DNA of 64,000 nucleotides. It comes from Colwellia sp. (GTDB taxonomy: Bacteria; Pseudomonadota; Gammaproteobacteria; Enterobacterales; Alteromonadaceae). The stretch is taken from assembly GCA_013215655.1 (NCBI GenBank), contig JABSOX010000010.1, forward strand, positions 62,001 to 126,000, in the 5' to 3' direction. Position 1 is the stretch's first letter. Every line of letters starts with the position of its first letter. A program made the position numbers and the translations under genes. Shown in pieces: positions 49,137 to 58,148 of this stretch. The notes under the pieces were generated by a model. The model was not told where the DNA came from. It worked only from the letters and a program-made list of their open reading frames with translations, and ran no database searches.

Positions 49137-50845
49137 AGTTTGATATTTGCATAGTAGGTAGTGGCGCAGGAGCATCCCCCGTTGCTTATACCATGGCAAA
49201 AGCGGGTGCTAAAGTATTGGTATTAGAAAAAGGCCCTTGGTTAACAGAAAAAGAGTTTTTTAAAGACGAATTAGCAATTAGCTTACGTGATGCATACAAT
49301 CCAAAACTTTCAGAACAGCAACACGTTATTGAAGAGCTTTACGAAACAGAGGATGGGGAAAACTTCTGGCAAGGAGAGCCTACTAGTGAGTCTGGTTGGA
49401 GTTTTTGGAATGGCAACGTTGTTGGTGGTTCATCAAATTTCATGAGTGGTTATTTCCATCGCCTAAAACCCATAGATTTTCGTTTAAAATCTGAGTTTGG
49501 TGTGATTGATGGAGCCAATATTGCCGATTGGCCAATCTCTTATGATGAACTCGAACCTTATTATGCAAAAGTAGATATAGAAGTTGGTGTTTCTGGTCGA
49601 GTGGTTGAACACCCTAATCAAGAACCACGCTCAGCAGGCTTTCCTTATCCTCCTATTGCTGAACATGCTGTTTCAACATGGATAGATAGCGCTGCCAGTA
49701 ATATTGGTTATCATTCGGTTCCTGTACCAAGAGCCATATTGTCACAACCTGCTATGGGGCGTAAAAGTTGTGAATACTCAGGTTATTGTAGTAGTTACGG
49801 TTGTTCCTCTGGTGCTAAAGGTAGTGGACGGGCTGCTCTATTAAACCCTGCCGTTGCAAGTGGTAATTGCACTATAAAACCTGAATCAAAGGTATACAAA
49901 ATTGAAACTAATGATGATGGCGAGATCAGTGGTATTTTGTATTACGACAAACATGGTCGTAAACAAAAAGCGTTAGCGACAACTTATGTTATTGCTTGCC
50001 AAGCAGTTGAAACATCACGGTTATTGTTATCATCAATGGGTAAAAAATTCCCCAATGGTTTAGCAAATAACAATGGCCAAGTAGGGAAGAATTTAGTTTT
50101 TAGTGGTGGCGGTACGGGCCAAGGTGATTTTTTCTATAAAGATTTAACGGAGATACAACAAGCACAGCTAAAACAAGTTGGCCCATTCATTAATCGTGCT
50201 TTACAAGATTGGTATCGGATTGACGACAAAAAATTTAATGGTGCTAATGCTGATGGCTCAGCGAAAGGTGGCACTATAGATTTTCTTTTTCACCAGAACC
50301 CAATTGCCCGTGCTCGAGGTAGTCAATGGGATGAAAATGAACAATTAGTATGGGGTGAGCAGCTAAAACAAAATCTCAAACAAGAATTCACAACCTATAA
50401 AACATTACGTTTTGAAGTTTTTAATGACTGGTTACCTAACGACGATTGTTTTGTGACTTTAGATGATGAAGTAAAAGATAAATGGGGTGATCCTGTTGCT
50501 AAAATACGCATTGGTAATCACGACCACGATCTAAAAGTAGGGGAGTATTTGGCAGTCAAAGCTGAAAAACTATTATCAGCGATGGGCGCAAAAAACATTT
50601 CTTCTGCTATTAGTGGTTATCCTGCCACTAATTTAATGGCAGGTGGCTGCCGGTTTGGCAATGATCCTAAAACATCGGTATTAGATAGAAACTGTCAAGC
50701 TCATGAAGTGAAAAACTTATATGTGACCGATGGTTCGTTTATGCCAACGGGCGGTAGTGTGCCTTATACCTATACTATTTATGCCAATGCATTTCGAGTT
50801 GCTGAGCATATTAAAAGCCAGTGGCAGTTAAATAGACAATCGTAA
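49133..50845 (+). CDS. GMC family FAD-dependent oxidoreductase
   Basis: The 570-residue glucose-methanol-choline oxidoreductase has the FAD dinucleotide motif VGSGAGASPVAYTMAKAGAK near residue 6. GNVVGGSSNFMSGYFHRL near 97 and WPISYDELEPYY near 131 are also family features. MAGGCRFGNDPKTSVLDRNC near 501 and LYVTDGSFMPTGGSVPYTYT near 527 complete the C-terminal FAD and active-site region. It is the large catalytic subunit partnered with the Tat-signalled small subunit, so it should act in the periplasm on a sugar or alcohol. The substrate and electron acceptor are unknown. Confidence 0.92.
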   Translation: MKFDICIVGSGAGASPVAYTMAKAGAKVLVLEKGPWLTEKEFFKDELAISLRDAYNPKLSEQQHVIEELYETEDGENFWQGEPTSESGWSFWNGNVVGGSSNFMSGYFHRLKPIDFRLKSEFGVIDGANIADWPISYDELEPYYAKVDIEVGVSGRVVEHPNQEPRSAGFPYPPIAEHAVSTWIDSAASNIGYHSVPVPRAILSQPAMGRKSCEYSGYCSSYGCSSGAKGSGRAALLNPAVASGNCTIKPESKVYKIETNDDGEISGILYYDKHGRKQKALATTYVIACQAVETSRLLLSSMGKKFPNGLANNNGQVGKNLVFSGGGTGQGDFFYKDLTEIQQAQLKQVGPFINRALQDWYRIDDKKFNGANADGSAKGGTIDFLFHQNPIARARGSQWDENEQLVWGEQLKQNLKQEFTTYKTLRFEVFNDWLPNDDCFVTLDDEVKDKWGDPVAKIRIGNHDHDLKVGEYLAVKAEKLLSAMGAKNISSAISGYPATNLMAGGCRFGNDPKTSVLDRNCQAHEVKNLYVTDGSFMPTGGSVPYTYTIYANAFRVAEHIKSQWQLNRQS

Positions 50846-50943
50846 AGTTAAGAAATAGTATAAATTCGTGATACTTTTGTGAGGATTTAGTCTCCAAAAA
50901 AATTAATAATCATGATGAGCTCAAATCATATTTTGGAAACATC

Positions 50944-51879
50944 ATGCGTATTAATATTATTGTTTTATTCATCTTAGGCTTAATGCAAACCTCATGTGGT
51001 GGGGGTGGTAGTGGCGACGCAAAAAACGTAGATGCTCCACCAATCATTACCCAGGCAACACCGACTCTTTATATGGGCGTATTTTTAGATTCTGCGGTCG
51101 AAGGGCTTAACTACGCCACCACAACACAAACCGGCATTACAAACAATTCAGGGGAGTTTATATACCAGCTTAACGAAACCGTTATGTTTTCTATCGGAAA
51201 TATTCAATTTCCCGAGGTGTTGGCCAACTCAATCATGACCCCTCTGGATATTTATGTTACCGACAACATCAATCAAGTCTCAGTAGTTAATATGCTAAGG
51301 TTATTGCAAAGTTTAGACGAAGATGGCGAACCAGAAAATGGCATTAAAGTTCCAGCTATTGCCCATGATTTGGCTGACAACTTAAAAGTAGATTTTAGTT
51401 CTAGCGAATTTGATAACCAAGTGGCAGATTTAATCGTAATGAGTGGCGGTATAAATCAACAATTGATCACCGCTGAAGATGCTATTTATCATTTTGAAAA
51501 TACGCTTAATGTATTGAATAACCAAGAGTTAGGTAATTGTGAAAAAAGCCATGCGCTAGTTGGTTATAGTGGTTTTTTTGATACTCTTGCCCACAATGTT
51601 GCTGGTAAAGCGACAATTATTGATGACTGTACAATCTTAATTTCTCAGTTTGATTATGATGGTCAGGGGCCTGAGGTATATTTTTATGGTGCAAGAGATC
51701 ATCAGTATCAAGATTCATCAGCATTTTTAATTGGTCCAAAACTTAATGGAAAAACTTATCAAAATGATGAGTTCACTATCAGACTGCCAACCAATAAAAC
51801 ATTAGATGATCTAACTGGATTAAGCGTTTGGTGTGTGGATTTTAATGCCGACTTTGGACACATGGAATTTACTCCATAA
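50944..51879 (+). CDS. Lipoprotein with a C-terminal DM13 domain
   Basis: The 311-residue lipoprotein has signal and lipobox LMQTSCGGGGSGD, then an N-terminal module common in marine lipoproteins: GVFLDSAVEGLNYATTTQTG near residue 42 and LQSLDEDGEPENGI near 121. The C-terminal 110 residues resemble a DM13 domain: GYSGFFDTLAHNVAGKATII near 206, GPEVYFYGARDH near 243 and the conserved Cys in LSVWCVDFNADFGHMEF near 294. DM13 domains are proposed to carry electrons. It follows the GMC gene by 98 bp on the same strand. Confidence 0.8.
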   Translation: MRINIIVLFILGLMQTSCGGGGSGDAKNVDAPPIITQATPTLYMGVFLDSAVEGLNYATTTQTGITNNSGEFIYQLNETVMFSIGNIQFPEVLANSIMTPLDIYVTDNINQVSVVNMLRLLQSLDEDGEPENGIKVPAIAHDLADNLKVDFSSSEFDNQVADLIVMSGGINQQLITAEDAIYHFENTLNVLNNQELGNCEKSHALVGYSGFFDTLAHNVAGKATIIDDCTILISQFDYDGQGPEVYFYGARDHQYQDSSAFLIGPKLNGKTYQNDEFTIRLPTNKTLDDLTGLSVWCVDFNADFGHMEFTP

Positions 51880-51974
51880 CTAATTAAATTATGATAAGAC
51901 TTGTTTATCTGGATAGATAAAAGCTGCTCAGGCATAATTAATTTATATTGGTAATATTATTTCAAGGTATAAAT

Positions 51975-52838
51975 ATGATTCATAGCATGACAGCTTTTTC
52001 TCGTTTTGAAGTTAAAGGTGACTGGGGGAACGCTGTTTGGGAAATTCGTAGCGTTAATCAACGATTTTTAGAAACTTATTTTCGCTTACCTGAGCAGTTT
52101 CGAGGTATTGAGCCTTTATTGCGTGAACGCTTTCGTAAACAATTAAATCGCGGCAAAGTAGAATGTAATTTACGTTTTAATGCCAATCCTGCGGCAAAAA
52201 GTAATATAAGTCTTAATCAAAAGCTAGCTCAAGAGCTAGTGACTCATGCTAATACCATTAGTGCTATGGCAGACAATAGTAGCTTTAATCCAGTGGAAAT
52301 TATGCGTTGGTCTGGTGTGATGGAAGTTGAAGAAGCCGACATGAATGTTATTCAAGCCGAAATACTCGTTGGTTTTGACCAAGCATTAGAAGACTTTATT
52401 GCTGCACGTGCCAGTGAAGGCTCTAATATGAAGGAGCTGATTGAACTACGTCTTCACGGTATTGTGGCTGAAGCAGATAAAGTTAAGGCGCATATGCCTG
52501 AAATTATTGAATGGCAGCGTAAGCGTATTACCGATAAATTTACGGATGCCAATATTGAACTTGACTCAACACGCGTTGAGCAAGAACTGGTATTACTTGC
52601 TCAAAAAATGGATGTTGATGAAGAAATAGACCGTCTCTTCAGTCACGTTAAAGAAACAAAGAGCATCTTGAAAAAAGGTGGTGCACAAGGACGCCGTTTA
52701 GACTTTATGATGCAAGAATTTAATCGCGAAGCAAATACTTTAGGCTCTAAATCTATTAACTCTGACATTACCAATTCGGCCGTAGAGTTGAAGGTGCTAA
52801 TTGAGCAAATGCGTGAACAGATCCAAAATATTGAGTAA
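51975..52838 (+). CDS. yicC: YicC family endoribonuclease
   Basis: The 287-residue YicC/YloC-type protein begins MIHSMTAFSRFEVKGDWGNA, followed by WEIRSVNQRFLETYFRLPEQ. The C-terminal DUF1732 part has EQELVLLAQKMDVDEEIDRL near residue 197 and RRLDFMMQEFNREANTLGSK near 236. YicC is an RNase that acts on small RNAs in E. coli. I chose ATG 51975, matching the family start. It is transcribed on the plus strand away from the distant rph gene. A terminator follows at 52866. Confidence 0.95.
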   Translation: MIHSMTAFSRFEVKGDWGNAVWEIRSVNQRFLETYFRLPEQFRGIEPLLRERFRKQLNRGKVECNLRFNANPAAKSNISLNQKLAQELVTHANTISAMADNSSFNPVEIMRWSGVMEVEEADMNVIQAEILVGFDQALEDFIAARASEGSNMKELIELRLHGIVAEADKVKAHMPEIIEWQRKRITDKFTDANIELDSTRVEQELVLLAQKMDVDEEIDRLFSHVKETKSILKKGGAQGRRLDFMMQEFNREANTLGSKSINSDITNSAVELKVLIEQMREQIQNIE

Positions 52839-52865
52839 CTTATGAGCTTATGGCTTTAAATATCA

Positions 52866-52891
52866 AGGCCCTTATCTGTAAGGGCTTTTTT
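52866..52891 (+). terminator. Terminator downstream of yicC
   Basis: Stem GCCCTTA/TAAGGGC with a TCTG loop followed by six T on the plus strand, about 30 bases after the yicC stop. A textbook intrinsic terminator. Confidence 0.88.
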
Positions 52892-52932
52892 GTTGATAAT
52901 AATTCAAAAATACTATTATCGAAGAAAAAAGG

Positions 52933-53802
52933 TTACAGGGGTGAAGGTTCATTAATGCTATTGCGAAATTGTTTGGGTGTGCAGTTTTTCATCATCAAAA
53001 ACCGTCGATTAAAATTAGAAACATTATGAAAGCCACATTGATCGCTAATCGCCGCAATTTGAATCCTTGAATTCATTAACAACTTACAGGCCTTTCCTAT
53101 GCGTAACTCGTTAATAAATTGATTTAAAGTACGCTCTGTACGTTGTTTGAAAAAACGGTGGAAGTGATTAGTACTCATAAATACAAGCTTGGCTAAGTTT
53201 TCAGCAGAAAGTGGGTCGGTATAATGCTGATAAATGTAATTAATGACTTTATCGAGTTTATCAATGGAGATATCCGTTTTTTGTCCAAAAGTATAAAAAC
53301 TGCTAGCAAGTACATGATAATTTTCATCTTTGACCATTAAATTGAATAACTTAATTAATAAAGAGAAACGCTCAACAGGTTCGGCATTATTCATTTCTGT
53401 AAAAATAGAGATTGATTTCAATGTGGTTGCTTGGGTGAACTCAATGCCCCTTAAAGAGAGCTTAAGCATATTTTTTAAGGCACTAAGTTCAGGAATGTTT
53501 GTTATTAAATTGTCTAACCATTGCGCTGGAATCTGGGCAACATAAATAGTGATAGGGCTGTCATCTTCATTAATTTCAGTCTGCCAGGTATGTGGTAAGT
53601 TGGGCCCAAGTAAAACTAAATCGGGATTGTCGTAATCACTGATGTGATCACCAACGTGTTTTGAACCTTTACTGTTTAACGTTAAGCATATTTCATATTC
53701 AGGATGATAGTGCCAGTCAAACTCCTTTACGGGAAACTGAAACTTTTCAAAACGCCATGAACCGTTATCAGAGGCGATCATTTTTCCACATTTCGCTTTC
53801 AT
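52933..53802 (-). CDS. AraC family transcriptional regulator
   Basis: The 289-residue regulator has an N-terminal cupin-like sensing domain (FDWHYHPEYEICLTLNSKGS near residue 28, LVLLGPNLPHTW near 62). The C-terminal double helix-turn-helix has LSAENLAKLVFMSTNHFHRFFKQ near 198 and the AraC signature IAAISDQCGFHNVSNFNRRF near 249. It binds DNA, probably in response to a small metabolite. The next genes are a possible small membrane peptide and, further, a DUF748 gene. Target genes are not evident. Confidence 0.92.
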   Translation of the reverse strand: MKAKCGKMIASDNGSWRFEKFQFPVKEFDWHYHPEYEICLTLNSKGSKHVGDHISDYDNPDLVLLGPNLPHTWQTEINEDDSPITIYVAQIPAQWLDNLITNIPELSALKNMLKLSLRGIEFTQATTLKSISIFTEMNNAEPVERFSLLIKLFNLMVKDENYHVLASSFYTFGQKTDISIDKLDKVINYIYQHYTDPLSAENLAKLVFMSTNHFHRFFKQRTERTLNQFINELRIGKACKLLMNSRIQIAAISDQCGFHNVSNFNRRFLMMKNCTPKQFRNSINEPSPL

Positions 53803-53943
53803 AAATATCGACTCTTTGAGTATATGTCTCTTCGCATCTTAGCATTGTTTTATTACAAAACGATCTAAAATCATATATTGATTTGATCTTATCTATGACC
53901 GTAAATTACTGTATACAATAGAAAATATTTTAACAAAAAGGAT
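53803..53943. promoter_or_regulatory. Divergent intergenic region upstream of AraC and the small ORF
   Basis: About 140 AT-rich bases between the AraC start (minus) and the small ORF (plus). The centre holds CGATCTAAAATCATATATTGATTTGATC with a loose inverted pattern (GATCTAAAATCA, TGATTTGATC). No clear -35/-10 pair was fixed by eye. Confidence 0.3.
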
Positions 53944-54096
53944 ATGTGTCATCTAAAAATGATTGATAGAAAATCATTAATAATTGAGCGATTTGTACCA
54001 CTTATCATTGTCTTTATCCTTAATATATTTTGGCTTCTCGAACATTACCTGTATATCTCTAGTGTAAACAGAGCTGAGAAAATAGTTATTATTTGA
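53944..54096 (+). CDS. Possible 50-residue single-helix membrane peptide
   Basis: An open frame of 50 codons begins MCHLKMIDRKSLIIERFVPL and continues through a hydrophobic stretch, LIIVFILNIFWLLEHYLYI, that fits a transmembrane helix. It ends RAEKIVII with TGA. Basic residues precede the helix, so the C-terminus might face the periplasm. AAAAAGGAT lies immediately before the ATG, closer than usual. A second in-frame ATG follows five codons on. An intrinsic terminator begins seven bases after the stop, as expected for a small gene. I recognise no family. It could be a chance frame. Confidence 0.4.
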   Translation: MCHLKMIDRKSLIIERFVPLIIVFILNIFWLLEHYLYISSVNRAEKIVII

Positions 54097-54102
54097 ATTT
54101 TT

Positions 54103-54133
54103 ATGGCCAAAATATTTGTTTTGGCCATTTTTA
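54103..54133. terminator. Terminator after the small ORF, before DUF748 gene end
   Basis: Perfect 10-bp stem ATGGCCAAAA/TTTTGGCCAT with a six-base loop, followed by TTTTTATT on the plus strand. It lies between the small ORF (plus) and the convergent DUF748 gene (minus), and works in both directions. Confidence 0.8.
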
Positions 54134-54161
54134 TTCCGTTTTACGAAACTAATTTGAGTAC

Positions 54162-56663
54162 TTAAACAGAAATAACCAATCTTGGTTTTGCGTCTTTATT
54201 ATTATCAATTTGTGGAGTACAGAGTAATAGCCGAGCTGAATCAATTTTTCCATGTTCTATCACATAAGCTTTAAAAGCTTGTTCTCGTTGTTCGCCAAGA
54301 GCTTTTAATTGTTGAATTTGTTCTTTATCATCTACTTCTATGTCACTAGCAAGACCTATATCTTGCGGCACACTAATCGCACATAATTTTACTTGGGTAT
54401 CGGTTTTATCTTGCATTAAGGCAATAAATTGCTGTAAGTATGCTTGTTGAGAGGTATTTGGAGTGATTTGTTTTATTTCGTAAGGCAAGTCTTCAAAACG
54501 AACTTTTAATAAGTACTCGCCCGCGGTTTTCACCAGAGAGACAATATTTGCGTAGGGTACAAAGGTTTTCATTACATAGCTTTCTGCTGCTGACATCGCG
54601 GCTTTTTTGGTAACCAAAGCGATAAAGCTACTGAGTCCAAAAGAGGGATCTGATGTTTTTCCTGACAAAGGCACGCCCAGCTCTAGGTTACCATCACCGT
54701 CCATTAGCATTCCCAATGCGATATTTAGTGGCATGCTTGCTTGATCTTTCACTATATTAACTTCATCGTTATTGGCAGCTGTGGTTTCTAGCCCTTTAAT
54801 AATAAAAGTAACTTCACCGTCAATGTTATCGTCAGCTAAAGTAATATCAACATCAGTATTTAATTGACCACTTTTAAGCTCTAGTTGTAAAGCATCCTTC
54901 ATATAAGTTGATACTGCGGGTAACGACAATTCAGTTAAATCACCTTTAAGGCGATAGGTTTTTATTTTGGCGAAAGGCTTGATAAAACCGTTAAAATTAA
55001 ATTTAGCGTATTGATTACTACGACCCACTAATTCAAACGGTGTCTCATTTTCTTGTAAGCTATGAGTATTACTTAATGCACCAAGACTGATCTTATCAAT
55101 ATAAATACTGCGTTTATAAATAGGACTGACACTGTTGTCGATAAAGTTAATTTGATTATTATTGATCACATTAAAAGTATTTAAACGGATGCTAAAATCA
55201 TTTGTGCTTTTGTTATCCGATGTTTTTTCATTACTATCGGTGGTTGTCTTAGGTTTGGTTTCAGCGGGTATTGCCTCTGCATTGCCTGTCGAAATTTCAG
55301 TTGCAACCATATTATTATCAACCGCCGTAAATGCTACCAAATTAGCGAGCAATTTATTTTTGTTTAAAATAATGTCACTGCTTAATGAATCAATGTTTAT
55401 TTCATTTATTGCTAATCCGCTTGCGCTTGCTTCAATATTACTGATGCTAATTTGATTGATAGTTGCTAGTGGCGGCAGTTCAACAGTGTGATTTTTTGAC
55501 GTTAATAACTTATCTAACGTTATCATCGCTATTTTTACGAGTGGTTCATTTTCTGCGTTCTTAGTTGTTAAAGACTTAGTTACTGAGAGCTCTGCTGCTA
55601 AAGGTTTAGTCATTTGCAGCGTAATGTCTTGCAATGATAATTGTGCAAAGCTCATTAACTGTTGTTGATCATTTCCAGCGACTAAATTCGCATCAGTTAA
55701 AGTTAATTGTGCATGCCCTTTTAGAGCGGTAATAGCGTTGTTTTCTAAGTTAATAGTAAAATCATTAATCTGGTTGTTAAAGTTTTTTAAGTTAAAGCTA
55801 TAAAAACCATCATTAATAATAAGATCTGTATTGTTTATCTGAGCTTTATTGAGAGTAAAGCGTATTTCCTCGGGTGAAATGCTTAGCTGTTGGTTACTCT
55901 CAAATGTAAAGAGTCCGTCAAGTTTTGTCAGTGGCTTAATAAAATGTTTTAGTTTATTGATAGGGTATTCATTTAATACTAATGCACTGGTAACTTCTCC
56001 AATACCTTGATCAAACGCAGCCGTAATCGCTAAATTAAAATTGGCTTGGTCGATTAGTGCAGTTAACGTCAAATTGGCACTTTGCTGTTGCGTGGTTGCG
56101 GCCACGTTAGTGATTAATAGCTCATTAAGCTCAAACGTATGGGTATTATCATCGATGTTAATAGCCAGCGTGCTTTTGGTTATTGCTAGTTTAGGCAAAA
56201 TGATTTGATAAGGAAAATCAGCAGCAGGCTCTGAATCTTCAGTGTTTTCATTATCTGTATTGTTATTTACTGACTTTTTCGGCAGTGATATACCCGCAAT
56301 AATTAAGTTTTCATCTTGTTGTTCAACTTTTATGAAAAGCCCATCAATAGTAAATGTTTGCAGCTCAATTTTATCTACAATTAGTTTGTGCAACGCTAAT
56401 TGCACATCTAAACGTTTTATTTTAGCTACTTGAGTCTGCTCTTTTAATAGCGTTAAATCTTTAATGGTTAGTCGCATTAAAAAGGGGTTAAAGCTAATTG
56501 AACTGTCATCCGATAAAGTTAAACCAAGATCAGTAAGCGGCTGCGTAGCAAAATGTTTAATTACAGGTGATGAAATAATCCAGATTAATAAATAGAGTCC
56601 CATAAAAACAGCAATAAGTTTAACAATAAAATTTTTCATGATGGACTTTGCATTGGATGACAT
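54162..56663 (-). CDS. DUF748 (AsmA-like) inner-membrane protein
   Basis: The 833-residue protein has one N-terminal membrane helix (NFIVKLIAVFMGLYLLIWIIS) and a long periplasmic part of repeating beta-strands of the AsmA/TamB/DUF748 type. LTIKDLTLLKEQTQVAKIKR near residue 68 and LKSGQLNTDVDITLADDNID near 602 are examples. Near 655-700 it has SMPLNIALGMLMDGDGNLEL and PLSGKTSDPSFGLSSFI, a DUF748 hallmark. Such proteins span the envelope and are thought to move lipids to the outer membrane. The start ATG has AAGGAACG upstream. No partner gene is adjacent. Confidence 0.87.
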   Translation of the reverse strand: MSSNAKSIMKNFIVKLIAVFMGLYLLIWIISSPVIKHFATQPLTDLGLTLSDDSSISFNPFLMRLTIKDLTLLKEQTQVAKIKRLDVQLALHKLIVDKIELQTFTIDGLFIKVEQQDENLIIAGISLPKKSVNNNTDNENTEDSEPAADFPYQIILPKLAITKSTLAINIDDNTHTFELNELLITNVAATTQQQSANLTLTALIDQANFNLAITAAFDQGIGEVTSALVLNEYPINKLKHFIKPLTKLDGLFTFESNQQLSISPEEIRFTLNKAQINNTDLIINDGFYSFNLKNFNNQINDFTINLENNAITALKGHAQLTLTDANLVAGNDQQQLMSFAQLSLQDITLQMTKPLAAELSVTKSLTTKNAENEPLVKIAMITLDKLLTSKNHTVELPPLATINQISISNIEASASGLAINEINIDSLSSDIILNKNKLLANLVAFTAVDNNMVATEISTGNAEAIPAETKPKTTTDSNEKTSDNKSTNDFSIRLNTFNVINNNQINFIDNSVSPIYKRSIYIDKISLGALSNTHSLQENETPFELVGRSNQYAKFNFNGFIKPFAKIKTYRLKGDLTELSLPAVSTYMKDALQLELKSGQLNTDVDITLADDNIDGEVTFIIKGLETTAANNDEVNIVKDQASMPLNIALGMLMDGDGNLELGVPLSGKTSDPSFGLSSFIALVTKKAAMSAAESYVMKTFVPYANIVSLVKTAGEYLLKVRFEDLPYEIKQITPNTSQQAYLQQFIALMQDKTDTQVKLCAISVPQDIGLASDIEVDDKEQIQQLKALGEQREQAFKAYVIEHGKIDSARLLLCTPQIDNNKDAKPRLVISV

Positions 56664-56745
56664 TTACAGACGTTCCTTGTAGATATTAGTTATTGATTTA
56701 GTGGCGAGTATGGTATCAAACGCTTAATAAAACTGCTGTGTATTT

Positions 56746-57750
56746 TTATTTTATATCAGGATATTTACGTTGGTATCTAGGCAACATCGTTTGATTGCCA
56801 ATTATGCCGCCTTGGTGAATATAAATCACGTCAACATTTTGATCGGAACTTCTAGTCTGCACATTAAGAAACTCCAATAAAACTTGCCAGCCTAAAGGGT
56901 CGTACAATAAATCAAATTCAATATCAGTTTCATCATTAAGTTGTTGCCATAATTGATAAAATTCAGCGTAGAGTTTGCCAAAATGATATTTTTTCTGTGG
57001 CGTTAAAATTGTTGGCCACTGCTCAGTATTTCGATTTAGTTGCGTAAACTGTTTTCTTAAATAATCATCACCGCCGACACATGCGCAGGTAAGTACTTGA
57101 TGTGGTAATTGCTGTTGTTTAAACCATGTTTGTAGAAATAAAGCCGTGGTACCCGTACCTGCGGGTAACATGACAAAAGCGTGCTTTATTTTAGACTGCT
57201 GGCAATATTGGTTTAGTTCTTTAGCAAGCTGGTTAATACCGTATTGTGCTAACGTTGAACGCCCCCCTTCTGGAATAAATAAAATATTGTCAGAAAAAGT
57301 TTGTGCTTTATACGTCATAAAATCATCAAGGTTTTTACCATGTTTGGTTATTTCATCATCAGCAACCTCGATAATATTGGCTCCTAACTTCAATGCGCCG
57401 CCGTAGTTACCTTGAGAACTAGCAGCGGGACTATCTTTTAACCAATTTGCAATGCGGGTGACATAATAATCTAATTGCCAATTTTTTAGTTTGGCGAGAG
57501 CGGCTAACGAATATAATGAGTTGGCTTGTATTGAACCGTAGCTGACTATTTTTTTTATCTGTGAAGAATCGTTGTCAGAATTTGAGCTAGAGCTTAAGCC
57601 CGAACTTAAACCAAGGTAATAAGCAAATTTTCGTGCCTTATTACCGGAAAAATAGTCATTAAGTAAATCATCTCTTTTTACATGAATCTGAAAACCGCAC
57701 ATCTTAACGGTTTGTATGGGTGATTCCTGTAAAATAGAAACTATCGACAT
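56746..57750 (-). CDS. ACC deaminase / D-cysteine desulfhydrase family PLP enzyme
   Basis: The 334-residue fold-type II PLP enzyme has the Lys of DYFSGNKARKFAYYLGL near residue 38 as the PLP aldimine. SYGSIQANSLYSLAALAKL near 70 is the substrate region. QGNYGGALKLGANIIEVAD near 112 and HAFVMLPAGTGTTALFLQ near 190 (phosphate-binding Gly) are typical. It acts on 1-aminocyclopropane-1-carboxylate or D-cysteine; the true substrate in marine bacteria is usually a D-amino acid. It lies just after bolA on the same strand with adjoining coordinates, so they are cotranscribed. Confidence 0.9.
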   Translation of the reverse strand: MSIVSILQESPIQTVKMCGFQIHVKRDDLLNDYFSGNKARKFAYYLGLSSGLSSSSNSDNDSSQIKKIVSYGSIQANSLYSLAALAKLKNWQLDYYVTRIANWLKDSPAASSQGNYGGALKLGANIIEVADDEITKHGKNLDDFMTYKAQTFSDNILFIPEGGRSTLAQYGINQLAKELNQYCQQSKIKHAFVMLPAGTGTTALFLQTWFKQQQLPHQVLTCACVGGDDYLRKQFTQLNRNTEQWPTILTPQKKYHFGKLYAEFYQLWQQLNDETDIEFDLLYDPLGWQVLLEFLNVQTRSSDQNVDVIYIHQGGIIGNQTMLPRYQRKYPDIK

Positions 57751-58053
57751 TTAGCCGCCAGCGCAGTTCGGTGATTGCTTGGCGCTTTCACCACGCTTTT
57801 GCCACTCATCGCTAGTAAAAGTATGTAATGCCAAGGCGTGAATATCATTAGCAAGTTCATCAGCCAATAGTGCATTTACTTTTCTGTGCCTTGCAATCAG
57901 GCGAGTGCCTTCAAATTCTGTTGATACAATTACTAAACGAAAGTGGCTCGTAGTACTTGGCCCAGCATGTTTATGACTTTCATTTTCTATTTCGAAAAAA
58001 GTGGGAGTAAGTCCAGCTTCAATTTTTGTGGTGATCTGCTCTGCAATCGTCAT
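57751..58053 (-). CDS. bolA: BolA family protein
   Basis: The 100-residue BolA protein interacts with monothiol glutaredoxins in iron-sulfur and iron homeostasis. The family core is clear: IENESHKHAGPSTTSHFRLV near residue 22 (conserved His), TEFEGTRLIARHRKVNALL near 50 (second conserved His region), and LANDIHALALHTFTSDEW near 69. It ends QSPNCAGG. The stop is followed at once by the deaminase-family start, so the two form one transcript. It lies 42 bp from the divergent gene at 58149. Confidence 0.95.
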   Translation of the reverse strand: MTIAEQITTKIEAGLTPTFFEIENESHKHAGPSTTSHFRLVIVSTEFEGTRLIARHRKVNALLADELANDIHALALHTFTSDEWQKRGESAKQSPNCAGG

Positions 58054-58148
58054 TTTGAGTAACTTTATTTAAATATTTCAACTATTATGGCAGTTTGCTA
58101 CAGTGCGGAAAAGGGTTTAACCCTTCAATTTGGCTATTAGGACAAAAA

